This document shows, piece by piece, positions 32,501 through 47,100 of a stretch of DNA of 64,000 bases. The stretch is from Sebastes aleutianus (taxonomy: Eukaryota; Chordata; Actinopteri; Perciformes; Sebastidae), in NCBI GenBank assembly GCA_916700875.1, contig CAKAKS010000039.1, positions 27,684,315 to 27,748,314 of the forward strand, given 5' to 3'. Under the pieces are notes generated by a model that saw only the letters and a list, made by a program, of their open reading frames with translations, searched no databases and had not been told where the DNA came from. Made by a program: the position numbers and the translations under genes. Position 1 is the first letter of the stretch; each line of letters begins with the position of its first letter.

Positions 32501-35500
32501 ACTCATGGGCTCAATCGGGCATTACATGGACTTTGTACTTGGGAAATGGCTAGTAAGACTTTTGTTTAATGACCGGTCCGAATGATCGGACATTTGCATT
32601 CTCCGCTCCCCCGGGTAATGTCTAGTTAAGTTCAAGGATGCAGTGCATTATGTGAAAGGACTATAGAAAATAGCCCCTGATGATGTCATCAGGGAGACTT
32701 CAAATTATTGCGTTGCACATCTGCCGAGCTTGAAGTCAGCCTGAGCTGCAGTATGCGGGATAATACATAAGACCAATAAACTTCACGTTATAAGAATCAT
32801 AACAGGTGCAATAAAACTAAGTCATAGAAGAGGTCTGATGAGGCAAAATAAGTGAAAACACGTGTGGGTATCCCTTTAATGTCTCTAGCCATAAACTGAT
32901 TTATGTCTCAACTGCAAATGTCATTCAGCAGACAGAGCTCTCGGGGTGCAGGCAGCAGATCTCCTTCTTTCCAGTCGACACCTACTTGCCATGTCATCCC
33001 TCCCTGCCCTCTGCAACATCTGCTGCATCTGTCTGGAGCATTTACTACTGAAAGGTAGAGACTCAGGAAGGACACAGATACCGGTAGAAAGAGGAAGTGA
33101 AACAAGGAGAAAAGTGAAGAAAAAAGAAGAAAAAGGAGTAGAGATTCCAGGAGGAGGAAGAGGAGAAGAGGGCAGTATAGGAGGGAGTTATGTGCAAAGG
33201 GGAGATCAAGGAGGAGGAAGAAGAGGGAGTGAAGACATAACGATAGATAGAACAAATGGTAGAGCCCAGCTACCTCCCACACAAGCCCAGATACCCTCCA
33301 CCCTCACCCAGGTCTACCTCACTGTTCTTGGTGCGTTTCTGAGCCGTGACCCTGATACAAGAGGAAGCAATGACAACCCAAAGACCACGAGACTTCCACA
33401 GAGGTGAAGGCTGAGTAGATCACTAAACATATTAGCATCATATCACACCACTGACACACCATACATAACATAGCATTTCAATATATTTGATTGACAAGGT
33501 GAATTCACAGCTTGATCCCTTAACACCATTTCACAACACTGACACACCATACATAACACAGCATTTCTATACATTTGATTGACAAGGTGAATTCACAGCT
33601 TGATCCCTCTCTATTAAATACATGTTTGTGGTTTTTTTTATATTTTCTTTTTAGTAAAAAGTCAATAGGTACAAAGCATCTTACATTGTACACTTACAAA
33701 TACACATTTTAGTCTTTTACACAAAGGGAGAAGTGATCCAGGAAACACCCTAGGAAGATTTATAAGTCTTTTGAAAATGACAAAAAGATTGCACAAAGGA
33801 GTACAGATATGTTGTGCTCAACGTAAACATGTTTCCAGAGAATGTTCTTAAGAAACCCACAAGTGCAATGTCTTCATTTTAATGATAGGCTTAGTTAATT
33901 TCCCCCAGTTTTCACTTTCACATGATCTTTGATAATGTACCAATGCAGCTAATGTTTGTTGTTATATCGTTATTTGTTTTCTGTCTCTTTGTGCAGTGTT
34001 GTGTGCACGTTGACCACTCTGAGTCAGTATCGATCTGAGCTGTGTGAGCTGAGTCAGCTGGCCTGGAGAGGGTTAGAGGACAGCAAGATCCTCTTCATGG
34101 AAGAAGACATTTCTCAGGATGTTTTGGAGTTTTCAATCAGGACAGGGCTCTTGTCACAGGTCAGACTTGGCTGTACAGTATGTGTGAATGTTCTCGACAT
34201 ATCTGTGGGTATGCAGGGCTTCTTCTGAAACTACAAGGCAATGTTAGTTGTGGAAGGAGGTAGGATGTGTGTGTGTGGGGGTGGGGGTGGGGGTGGGGGG
34301 GGTGGGGGGGGGGGCACATGTGGTCTACATGTCTACAGTATGTGCCTGTGTTTTTTTTTGGGGGAGGCCATAATTAGGCTTGCTTAGTGCGCAAAACTAA
34401 AGGATTTGGAACACTTACTAGGGACATTTTTGGCCTCTTCATTCAAAATGTTCAATCATTTTGTCTGTATGTTAATGCATAGGGCATACATTTTGGCAAG
34501 GGTGTGAGTTTTTTTTTTTTTTTTCAAATATTGGAAGTTCAACCTCAACTCCTATAATAGGTCTATAATGTACTGTGTAGCCAGAATACAGACACTTAAA
34601 CCCTGTAGGACAATAATGTCCCCATTGGCCCCAGTTTTTGATCCCACAGCCATTACTAAATGGAATCATGCATTCTATTATATCGCGGCTTCTCAAAGTC
34701 CGGACCACGGTCGGCATCCGGACCGAACAGCAAGTCAATCCGGACCCAGCCCATACCTCGAGGGCACCAGAGCTAAAAGAAGAGTGGAAAGTGATATTTC
34801 AATCTGCTCTGTCTGCAATCTCTCATCCACCGCTGCTGCTTTACACAAGCACATCGCGCCAGCTTGGCTAATAGCCTGTTATTACTGTTTAACTGTTAGC
34901 CACGTATCTTAAAAGTTGGCAAATTCTTGTAAACTTAGCTGCTGACTGAGACAAAGCCGCCCCTCCTCCCTCTACCAGCGGTACCTGCAGACAGTGAACC
35001 ACACCAGCAGAGGGAGGAGGAATAACTGATACTTCATTCTTCATTCTTTATAAACTTAATTTGGGAATATTATTCATTTTATTGACATTTTAGATTGTTT
35101 CCAGTGAGATATTATTATGCGTTTGTATAGTGACATTGCTGTTATAAACATTACTGTTGCTGCTCTACTAACAACATTTAGTTATATTTAAAATATAAAT
35201 ACATTCTAATCCTGTTCTGAATTTATTATTTTTAAAACAATATATTAAAAACGATTATTTAGTGATGAAAAAGTACCAATTAGAGTATCAATGAAGAACC
35301 AAACCGAGAAGTATTGATAAGAGTAGTAGGGCTAGTATTGATAAAATCCTAACGATTCCCATCTCTACTCGTGCTATATTATTTTGTTATCGCCAATCGA
35401 CCTCTGCCCTTGAATAAAAATCAAATGCGGACCTATGAGTAAGTTTGAGAACCCCTATATTATATCATGCTTTCAATCTAGAGCCCTGGCTTAAAAAAAA

Positions 35501-38500
35501 AGTAGTTTTTAGTATTTGCCACCCTGTTGAGACATTTTCTCATGTTTGCCCAGCAGGGCAAATACACTATTTTCCCTGCACCGCAGTGTTTGATACAATG
35601 CATCACAATCAATGTTGTTGCTAATCATTGACACATCCCAGACTGTGAAAAATTTTAATTTCCCTAGCATTTAGCAAAATTAACAGAATTTGTTTGTGTT
35701 GTTTTCAGGACAACAGTGCCATTATGTAAATAAACTGGCATTTAAAGGGTTAAAATTCTGAAAGTGAATGAAAATTTGGAAATTATGATCAGGACTGAAG
35801 TTGGTTAAAATATTGAACTCAGTGAAAGTGGAAAATAATATTAATATATCATTTGTGGCAGTTTTTAACATGGACATTTTTGTCCTCTCATTACATAAGA
35901 ATAGCTTTTATTAAGAGATGCACAAAAGTTAAAAATGTATTAACTAAATACTCTTCTTTCAAAAGTCCCCATTGTTGGAATATCTGCACTTTTCTGTAGC
36001 ACGAGCAACTGTAGTCAGCGCCTCTGTGGGCATGGTGCAAGTGATTTTCCATACAACAGGATCAGCGCAGTTAAAGTTGTGACTAAAACTGTCAAACTAT
36101 AAAAACATGTTAGAGGTTTGAGTTCTGTTGTCACGTTGCCACTTTAATAACCACCATACGATATTTTTAAATCTTGTAGCTGAAGACTGTTAATCTTGTT
36201 AGTGACATAATAAATAATGTGTTTGTCCATATCTTCCCGTTAGGTGGAGCTGAGACGTGAGGATGGGATGCTTGTCAACTCCTACTGCTTCATTCATCTG
36301 ACATTACAGGAGTTTTTGGCTGCACTCAGAGTCATGACCAGTGCTGATGTTAGTGACACGCAGCTCAAGAAGAGGTAGGTAATTGAATTCAGATAAGCCA
36401 AATGGAACCGGAAAGGAACATGGTGACATTTTTCAAGGCGATTGGAGTTGTCGATCAGTTGGCCTTTCTAAAGGCAAAACCGTGGGCTCATGTACTGTGT
36501 GACCCTATTTTCAAAATGTTCTGAATACCAACACCGAGCTTTGCGCTTCTTCATTTGATAAAAACACATGTCCACCCATGGTCAGGTAAATGCCAACTTG
36601 TTGCAGTGTGTGCTCTGCCACTTAACTAGAACCCTGTAACCTAAACTTGAAAAATAATTTTATGTATAAAGAATTTGAACAATAATTCTATTCAAGCATT
36701 AACCAATCTTGATGCTTATATCTAATCTAAATATCCCAAATCTCACCTCAATTAAGAGTACACCAGAGGTATTTTGGGATTATCTTAATAAGGACACAAG
36801 GTGCAGAGTAGTATAGAATTTCAGCTTGCTGTATAATGTAACACTCTACCAGGAACATACCAGGAATAACCCAGGGAACAGGATTAACAGTGTAAGTTGA
36901 GCACACCATGATGTATGACCTCTCCATAAAAGGAGGCCAGGAATTCACTGATGCATGCAGAAGGCAGATGGTCCAATCAGAGGACTGGAGGCTCAGGGGG
37001 CGAGCAGAGAGGAACTGACACAGCAGGCATCACAGCCGGGGGCGACCCCTGCTAAAGCGCTAATAAAAGCCCTCTTGTTTATGGCAATATTATAAATATA
37101 TTGACAGTCTGTTTTTCTTTCTGCTTAATATTTTCTGGTAAAGAGAGTGTGTTGCTACTACTTCACCAGACAACTGAAAGACAAGTCGGCAAGACTAACT
37201 GACATACTTGAAGTCTGCACTTAATTTAATCAATACTTTCAGCACAGGACCTTAATCAGGGTTTTTTGTAAATACACATGTTGAGTGAATCATGCATATA
37301 ATCAGTCATTTCTTTTGAAAGCTCTTTGTTATGCCAGAGAACATAAATATACACATGAGAAGCATTAAAGTCACTGTTATTTGATTTCCTCACATTGGTC
37401 TTTACGATGCGCTAACAATGCAGGATCACTATCATCAAAACGGTTTAATCAATGAGCTTCCTGTCAGTCTGTATATCTTCATGTTTACTCCTCTTGGTTT
37501 GTTTGTCAAAAGCCAGTGTGAACAGGAACCAGACCAGAACTAAAACCAAATGAACCAAACTGTCGGTGTGAAAATGCCCATAAACTTTTACAACATCCTA
37601 CAAACAGCAAAACCCTTCTGTTTTGAGTTAATTTACTCACTGATTGACTTCTGTAAAGTAATAAAGCACTTAAATAAATAGAAATAAATATGTCTCTCAA
37701 AATATCATTGTCATGTGATGATGTAGATGTGTACCTTAATCTTAAACCAAATAAAATATTGACTTTGCTCTATCTTCTTCCCCATTGCTCTCTCAGATTC
37801 ATTCTGAGAACTCGCTGGACGACCAAGTCAGACCAGAGGACAGTCTTTACTGACTCCCTGCACCTGTTTGTATGTGGTCTGGCTTCCCCACACTGTACTG
37901 CAGCCTTAGTTCAATTAGCCAGGATCTCTGGTGGAACAGGAGGACAAAGTTGGGTCCAAAAACGACAAACCCTCGTTCTGAAACTGCTACAAAACTTTTG
38001 TCACAGCAACACCCTTACTGGACCAAAGGTAGAATATGAACTGAAGTGAATTCTGACAAATGGAGGTATGATTTAACTTGTACTTCTGCTCTTTTCTTAT
38101 TGATCATTCTTTCTTACATCTTCCCAGATTTTGGATCTTTGCCACTGTGTCCAGGAGAGCCAGGACCACCAACTAGCTAAGCAGGTTGTAGAGACGAGGC
38201 CCACTCTGGAGCTGCGCAACATCCGGCTATTACCTAATGATATTGATGCTCTGGCTTTTGTAGTTAACTCAGTAGGTGATAATGGCATTGGATTAGACTT
38301 TGGAGCATGCGCAATGGAGTTGGAGTGTTTAGATGTTCTGTCCAGGTGTCAGTACATTCACTACCTCAGGTAAGTCCACAAATACTTACAACATACATGG
38401 CATCATGGCATCATCACACACACACACACACACCTTGGGAGATTTTCTCCTCCATCGGAGACCATCAGTTCTATATCATATCTCTAAGAGCTCGTGAAGA

Positions 38501-41500
38501 TTTCTTCCGCGCCCTTGTGCCTTGCACAAAATAACATCATGCTGCTGTCCTCCGCTGTCTCCGCCATGGACACTAAGCCCGGGGCTCTTTCTCCGGAGCT
38601 AGCCACGAACATCGGGAAGGCTATGACGGCTGTCCTGACCCTCACAATGGCGTGGCAGACAATGATGCAGCCTAACACGTGAGCTGCTAGATGGTCCCAT
38701 AACCCCCCGATGGGCTATTTGGCCCACTCTTCCAGAGCGCCACGGCTTGTCTGCACAAAGCAGCCGCGGAGAGGGTGAGGAAACACACCTCCTGGAGGGA
38801 TACGGGGAACGCGTGTCTCATTCCAGCTGAATGACAGAAACCTGTCGTGCATTCTCTAGCACCATAGTGCTGCGCGCTCTGGGAGGATCCTCCTTTTGAG
38901 CCGATAGCCCAAATCTCTCTCAAGATGCTATATCTTACAACAGCGCTTCTACTAGCCCTGACATCGGCTAAGACAGTGAGTGACCTATCGGTCTCGCCAT
39001 CCTGTTTTTCTATTGGTACAAAAGCGCAGCGACTTTACAGTTAAATTCCTCATTTTCACCTCAAGTCTTAACAAACTTCTTTCGGTCGAGAATAAATTCT
39101 CTTGAGGGGTTCTTTTCTCCGCCTCATCAGAATGAATGAGCTGTTTGTTCATTACAGAGGGCACTCGCAAGGCGCTGTGTGACGCCATCGCACAAGCCTA
39201 CAGTGCAGTGGGAGTGGAGCCTCAGTGTGTTCACACCTGTAATTAGAGCTGTCCACTTGTGATCCGATCACTCAGGACGTATGTTAATCCCAGGTTTTAA
39301 CAGGGCCTAAGTACATCTGTCCACACCTGGTATTAGACACATGCCACTTGTGATCCGATCACTCAGGACGTATGTTAATGCCAGGTCTGAACAGGGCCTA
39401 AGAGAGTTGGACAGCGGCAGTGAAAGTGGCTCAAGAGAGAGCTGCTGCTTTGACCTCAACATTCCTCAGCTGATTGTCCACCTGTCCCACATACTGTGAA
39501 TCCGACTGGAGCTCTTTGTTTCCTGCTGTGTTCCCGTGGTTGACTGAGTCTCCCTGTAATGGGTAGACATACAGTAGCCGCCTTGACTCAAGAGCAGCTG
39601 ACACCTTTAAAGGATATTTTATCCGACCAACTCAAAAAGAGAATGAACTCCCACACAAACACACAAACTCAAACAATAAACAGTCAGCCAGAAAGAGTTT
39701 CAAGAGATATTATATGACCCAGGCGCGGGACAAGTATACTGTCAAACTGGGTGGAGCTCTCTTTAGGGGTCACTCTTAACCAATAACTGTACAACAAATA
39801 GAATTGGTGACATACACTCAGCAACATCAGTAATTATTGTATGAATTAAATAGGAGTGCATAACCAAAATCTTCTTGTTCATTTTCTGGGACATTTTCTT
39901 TTGTGTCCTTAAAAGATTTGACATATGTTTGGGGAGTCTTTGCATCTCAGCCTCCTATCTCATGTGAAGGTTTGTTTCACTAATGTTTCATTTCATTATT
40001 TGTGTGCCTTCAGTTTTCGCGGCCGCAAGTACGACGACAAGTTTGCCGAGAAGTTGTCCACCATTTTGCCAAAATTCACAACCCTGAGAAAACTAGAGTA
40101 AGATTCCATCTTCTGCCTACTCTATTTTCTTTCCAAACAGTCTTATCAAGAGTGGTGTAGTTTAAATGTTGTTTACCTTCTCCAGACTATACTTGCAGAT
40201 AAACATAAATGCCTTTGAAATGACTTAAGGAATGTAGCAGCAGCAATCAGCCCTTAACACCTCTACAACAGTGCTTGGCTGATTTTGTCTTTGTCTTCTC
40301 AAGGTTTTGTGTTGCCAGTCTGACTGCCACAGGAGCGGCTAGTTTGGCCTCTGCTCTACAGGACTGTCCAGACATCACTGAAATCAAGTACATTTGCTAC
40401 CTCTGACTATATGATAGGGTTGCTGACTCCTGATACCTAATATGATGGTGAAGTATTTTGGATGCAAGTCTAAAGTTAAGACCAAGTTTTTGTTTTTGCG
40501 TTGCAGTTTTAGTGACAACAATCTGAAAGACGGAGGAATCAAACACATAGCTGCCATGTTTACCAAACAACCAAGACTGGTCTCGGTAATGTAAGTACTT
40601 AATGCCAATGAGATGCTATTTTCAGTAACCCCAATATCTCAAGATTGTTGCTGATTTTTTTTTTAGCAGATTCCATGTATAAGCCTGCATTCACACCAGA
40701 TCCGGCGGTGCAGCGAAAACGCAAGTTCATTTTGAATGGGGTAGTGCGTTTGGGCTGCGGCTGTGACTGCAGCGGCAGCAGGGGTTGGCGAAAAAAAAAC
40801 CCGCAGCAGCCTGTGACGGAAAAATTTAAACAGAATCAGCTTTTGGAGAAACGCAACCCGACGTCACGTTGCGGTAGCCAATCACGTACCCGGCAATCCA
40901 GAGCTGTACAACCCAGCCATGAGGGAACAAATTACGTTAATTATTGTGATAGTCAATGGGTTTAGTGACTCTCCCACACCGCTGCGCAACCCTGTGCGAA
41001 TTGCCGCAACGCCTGATCTGGCGTGTATGCATATTTATGGTGTGTGTATCTGTGCACCTTGCAGGCTGGGTCGAAACAACAGCTCTCTGGAAGCAGTGGA
41101 CTATCTCATCAGGAAAATGTCTTCATGTTTGAACATCCAGCACATTCATGCAGAGTACGACCACACCCATGCACACATACACTATGCTAACTAGTTGCTA
41201 TTTTTGCATGCACACACAAACTCTCTATTAGGAGATCTATGTGAGTGTTGGGTCATTTTCCACTCACTATCACGCTCTCAACATTTGACTGCAATTTATT
41301 GACTGCACACCTCATGCTCTGTTTGGTAGTATCAGCATTTCTGCAGTAAGTAAGCAAGTAATCATTGTTATCCAACTGCTAAACAGTATGTTTTGTTTTT
41401 GCAGTGGGAAAAAGGAATTGACAGTAACTTTCTCCAAAAACTCTGACTTGAAAAGGTGAGTTTAATGAGGAAATATAAGCCAGTAATTGACCATACATAG

Positions 41501-44055
41501 TGTGTCTATGAATAACATCCTCATCAAATGCTGAAATTCTGTCTTATGTATGCATTCCCCTCTGCAGCCATAAAACAACGTCTGAACCAACAATCAGGTA
41601 ACACTCTTATCAAATGTTGACAACTTTCCAGATCTTTACTAACATTGCCAGTTTCCTTTAAGAACTTTGCTCCTTCTACCTTTGAGTTGCTTGTACCTTG
41701 ACTTTTTTTGTTTTAACAATCTTGACCAGAAATGGCTTCTGAATCTCTGCTGGACACCAGCTGATTGAATCATTTTAGTTCATGTGCCGATCGATTTGAA
41801 TTTTGTTCAAATTATGGTTTTCAGTTGAGATGTTTGTTGATATGTTTTAACCTTGCGCTACAATCTGTTCCTCCAGCTTGTTGAACCAGAAATGGAGCAA
41901 GCCTGATATGCAAAAACTTGCAAAGTCATTGGCACGCTGCCCCGCCCTGTCTGTCCTGGAGTAAGAAACCCTAAACACACCTCTTCAAATCAACCAATGA
42001 TACAACACACCAAAACAGACTAATGCAGTACTGAGTATAATAACAACAGCCAGTTATTGACTTATTGTTTTATCCTCTGTCCTGGCTTATCTAAACACAT
42101 CATCTTAAACTAAAAAAAGTAATTCCATGGCAGTAGTTGGTATAAGTTTATTTTGTATGTAAGCCATCACTTGCCTATTTGCCATCAGGGCAGGGTTCAC
42201 CACAACTGACATTTTGCATGTTATCATCAGACAGTTAGCACTTTAATTTGGCACTGCTAGTGAGAGGGGGAATTCTGTCATTTATAATAGCACTACATAG
42301 TGTTCCACTGATAATACATATAGTATATTTATTCAAATCAAATACTAATGAAGTTCTGTGTGTGTGTGTGTACATCCTAGTATGTCTGGAGGCCTTTTGG
42401 ATGTTGGAACTCTGAGGACGCTGACTCAGTCTTTGCCAAAGTTCAACGTCACCAAAAAGATCATGTAGGACTTCATACCTAACTACCGATCACAAAGCAC
42501 AAAAGTGACATAAAGTTATATGTATTCTGAATATGACTGACTTTTACTACTAAAATGCCATATTGCTATACTCTATTTTACCTTGCTATCCAAAAAGTGA
42601 TTAAGTTAATGTGATATTTAATTTGTAGTGATTAAGGATTAAAAAAAAAAGTGTTCAGCATCCATAAGAGTTGAACCGCAGCAGTTTGTTGATGTTCAGA
42701 TGTCTCTTCTTCTCAGTGCGAATGACATCTGCTCTTCAGTGGAGGGTTTGGTGATTCTGACTGCTCTGCTGTCCAATTGTCCTTCTGTGGTGGAGCTTCA
42801 TATCAGGTACAGACACACTTGTAATGTGCATTAGATACTATAAATGCACACATCTTTAAACATACTGTACTAACAAATGCATAAATATCGTTACTGACAT
42901 CAGACAGGACCGTCATGCCATTCTTCTGCAAGACTCCACCATGTAGAACAATCAGCATTTAAATTGTATTAGTTGGCCTCAATTTTCATTATTTTCATTC
43001 TGCTTTGTTTTAAAACATTGAGAGCAGTCACAAATACTTATTACTTAATTTAATTCTTAAATAGTGCTGTCACCACTATGTTTTTTTAAAACTGTTTCAG
43101 ACTACAGAGTCCTGTCCAGATGTCCATAGTGTTTTCTGGAGGGAGAGAAAAACCTCAGAAAAAGATTCTCTGGTATGTATTACATTATTGTCACTGTGTA
43201 ACTGCTCAGTATTTTCAGAGTTGGACCCAAAAGCAGAACTCAGGCAAGTTGAGTTAAAAGTTCAGTTTTATTCATGGTCAGAAACAGATAAAAGTCAAAA
43301 CCAGACAGGCAAGGAGGGTAAGGCAAATCTAACAAGTTAGGGGGATCAAACAAAGGGACAAAGGGGCAGAAGTCTAAACAGCAGATAGGGATTCATAACG
43401 GCAGGAATGAGGCAGGAAGAGATGACAGCTGCTATGCAGGAAGTTAAATGAGACAATATATATATATATAAGATCAGAAGATGGGAAATGGCTGGAATGC
43501 AGGGGGAACTGCCAGGCAGGAAGGAGTGGCAGGATCTGAAATGACTGGACAGTTAGAAGCACATAGCAGATAGAAAATGTGGAACTAGAATCAGGTTGTG
43601 ACACATCCTGTTGCAACGGGATTATTCAGATTGTTTGTAATTCAACTATAGTTAAGAGAGATGGCAGTGATATAGATACTTTAATGTTTAAAGAATATAA
43701 CAATACTCTGCTTGGAATAATAATTTGTCTCTCATATTGTTTTCCATTGAAAGTTTAATTGAAAGTTGAACCATTAGACACAAGATGCCATCTATTTCAC
43801 CGAATAGTCCATTCTCAGTGTATGTGCACTGGAGGTTTCAAATACTGGACCATGATTGGCTCCAAAACTAGTTGTGGTATCACAAATTCCTGCTCATACG
43901 TAAAGGTGTTACGCTCAGATTTAAGCTGAGCACAGAGAAAGCTTCCCACTTCAGCAGATGAATGTGTTTTAGTGTCAAACTCTGCGCATACATCAATCTT
44001 CAGAGTGAAGCTCGAACATAATATTATATTACTGAATATTAGTATTACTGCTGCT

Positions 44056-44112
<57 letters not shown>

Positions 44113-47100
44113 ACTGTTGCCTCTGTCAGTCTCAGCTGCTGTGGTCTGCTATCTACTCATCTGGATGGAGTGTGGAGGAGCTTGGGAACCTCCTCTGATC
44201 TCACTCTGCTGGAGTAAGATAATCAAAAACCACTTGTCTTGCATGCTAAAAGAGGATCACTGATAACATTTAGTAGTTGTAATGATATAGTGATCATCTA
44301 TATGCACACTATGCTGAAATCAGTTTATACAGTATGGTTATAATGACTTGTTTAACCTAGCAAATGTACCTCATTAGCAATCATCGTGTGTCTGCATAAG
44401 TAAATTCAGATGTGGCTACACATTATAATGCAGTGTTATTTTTTATATCTTTTGCACTGTCTATATTTTCTGCACCCGCAGTTTACTTTAAGGGATATTT
44501 TTGATTTTTTGAAGTGTGTAAGAGGTACTTATCCATAGTCAGTGTCTTACCTACAGTAGATGGCAGTTGAAACGCTCCCAGGTTGGAAAAACAGGCAGGA
44601 GTACCAGCATGCAAGCTAAGCAATGTACTGCTGTGGACGGGGGCAGCAGCAAAACGTATTTTAGCCACCTAGAAAAAGGGCCCACATAAAATCAATATCA
44701 GTTTAAGTGTATGCTATATTTAGAATATTTTCACCGCTTTACTTTGAATTAATTGTTTTTGTCAATGGAGTCTGGGGGCTTTGGAGAGCATAGACAATGG
44801 CTTCAGTTCCTCATCGAAAAGGGCTGTCTGACAGCAAGATGAAGCGGTGAAAATATTCTACATATAGCGTATTCTTTATTGATTTTTTTAGGTGGGCCTT
44901 TCTTTTAGGTTGCTAAAATATGTTTTGCTGCTGCCCCCGTCCACAGCAGTACATTGCTTTACTCCTTTGCCGGTACTCCTGTCTATTTCTCCAAACTGGT
45001 GGCGTGCCGACCGCCATCTTCTGTAGTAATACACTGACTATGGATAAATATCTTATACAACTCCACTTCATAAAAATCCGAACTATCCCTTTAAGTGTTT
45101 CTTTTATTTTGGCAGCTATTAATATTGTACTCTTTCTTGTCTCTGACATTATTTTAATCCCACTTTCTTGTCTATCAGTCTGTCCAGTAACTGTTTAGGC
45201 AAGAAAGGTCTGATTAAACTGTTGGACGTCCTGCCTCGCCTCAGAAACCTGCAGGAAGTAAAGTAAGACGCACACACAAATTGATAACAAAAGATACATA
45301 CAAAACAATTAAAACAATATCAGAAACCTATACTGGTGTTCTTTATAGCAAACCCCCAACATAAGGTTGCGTGATATGCATTTGATAAGAATGAGTGACT
45401 TTTATTGAGATAGGAGGATGTGTTTTAAATGAAAGATGAGACTCTGTTGTGTTACCCAGAACTGATCTAATCTGGTTATTTGGCAAAAGCAGGACTGTTA
45501 TTTTATCACCAAACAGGTTCCAAACATAATGTGTCAGCGCTGGCAGCTACTGAGTTTACCTTAGGGCATTATTTGATATGAATGGCTTATTTAGAGCTAA
45601 ATTATGTCGTTCCCCCTGGCTCATTGTTTTTGTGTGTGTTTTTCAGTGCCAGTAACAATGGGACTGGCATGGAAGGAGTGGTGATGCTGGCTGGTGCTTT
45701 GTGCTCCCTTGACAACTTAACACAAATTCACATCAGGTAGTCTTTGTTGTACATTTTAGGCATTTAATGATTTTATTAGAGCAACAACAGAGTGAGCACC
45801 TGTTTCACTAATGTGGCGAGCTGCCAGCTGGACAAATGCTGCTTCACGGCTCATTTTTGTCTGTTTACAAAATACAAGTTTATATGCCGTAGAAATTTGC
45901 ATAGAAATGAATTATTATGAGAGACGTGGTCTTTAATTGTAAACTGGTGTTAAAATGTGCAGATGGTTAATGTGATGTTGTCCTGTTTGGTTTTACAGTG
46001 ATGGAGACGGAGAGCAGGTGATCCTGAAGTTCTGCCCTGATAAAAGGTTGAAAAGCTGCATCTGTGAAATCCTCCACACATCTGGATACCACTGTCTCCT
46101 TTATCATGTTTCAGCTACTAAACTAATTCTTTGCTTTTTTTTTAGGGATGACAAACAGCAGCTAAAGATGTTCAGGTACAGTAAACTGATAAAGAATGTG
46201 AGAAAAAATACACATTTTACTTTCTTAAAATACCATATAAAGTCATTACTTAAAAAGAAGAAATTAAAAGAGGATCCTCTTTAATGTTGTAGGCTAAACA
46301 TCAGCAGCCTCCTGCCAGCCAATGTAACCACACTCTGTAGACGATTGGTCCAGTGTAGCTCCCATTTGGAGTTAGAGTAAGTCTGATTATTGTATATCCA
46401 CACATTATCATTTCATGATTATGACTGAACACTGGTAGACATTAATATACTTTAATGTTGCGTCAGTTTGTCTCACAGCTCATTGACAGACAAGGCTATC
46501 GAGAATCTGCTGAAGGTCCTGCCGAAGATGACATCACTGCAGAGACTCAAGTAAGACGTACACACATGCATGAATTAAGTATTGTGGATGGGTCTGTGTG
46601 TGAGTAAAGATTTCTGTAGTTGTATCCAGTTTTTGTTTTATCATGTGAAACTTAAATAATTGCTGTTGGGGATATTAATTGTCAGTAGCACAACACTTAC
46701 AGTGGAGCAGTAGCTGGCAATGAAATTCTTGTTCTTAGGCTTCCTCAATCATCAATTACCACCTTCTCATTTAACTTAAATCAGCCCTTTACTCTTCTTC
46801 TTTAGTGTCAGCCACAGCATCACATCCACAACTGGAGCACTGATGTTGGTCAGATGTTTGACTGCCAGTCAGCGAGTCACATCAGTGGAGCTCAGGTACG
46901 TTTTGTCAGTCTGTTCTGTCGTGGCTACAATTAATGGGAGTAATTAAATATTTAATATGTCACTACAATAATTCTATTTTTTTCTGTCATTTATTGATAT
47001 CTGTCACTGCTAATGTTTTTGTTAAGTACTGCTTCAAACTCTTTTTCAGGCCTCAGACTGAATCCTTCATCCATTTTGACAGTGTGAAAGCAGAACAAAC

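Noticed and set aside
32908..33282. A 124-codon minus-strand frame rich in Leu/Phe/Ser that looks like a membrane protein
   Set aside because: It is the complement of the purine-rich insert in the nlrc5 exon 32932-33403; the apparent hydrophobic stretches come from CTT/TTC-type complement codons.
33441..33609. Short direct repeats considered as a CRISPR-like or satellite array
   Set aside because: There are only two adjacent units with no spacers, in a vertebrate intron; this is a simple tandem duplication.
46479..46550. Alternative acceptor at 46478 for the second exon of LRR unit 4
   Set aside because: It keeps the frame but shortens the exon to 72 nt and removes the LSHS start of the LRR. 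The acceptor at 46466 restores the standard 84 nt. Minor use remains possible.
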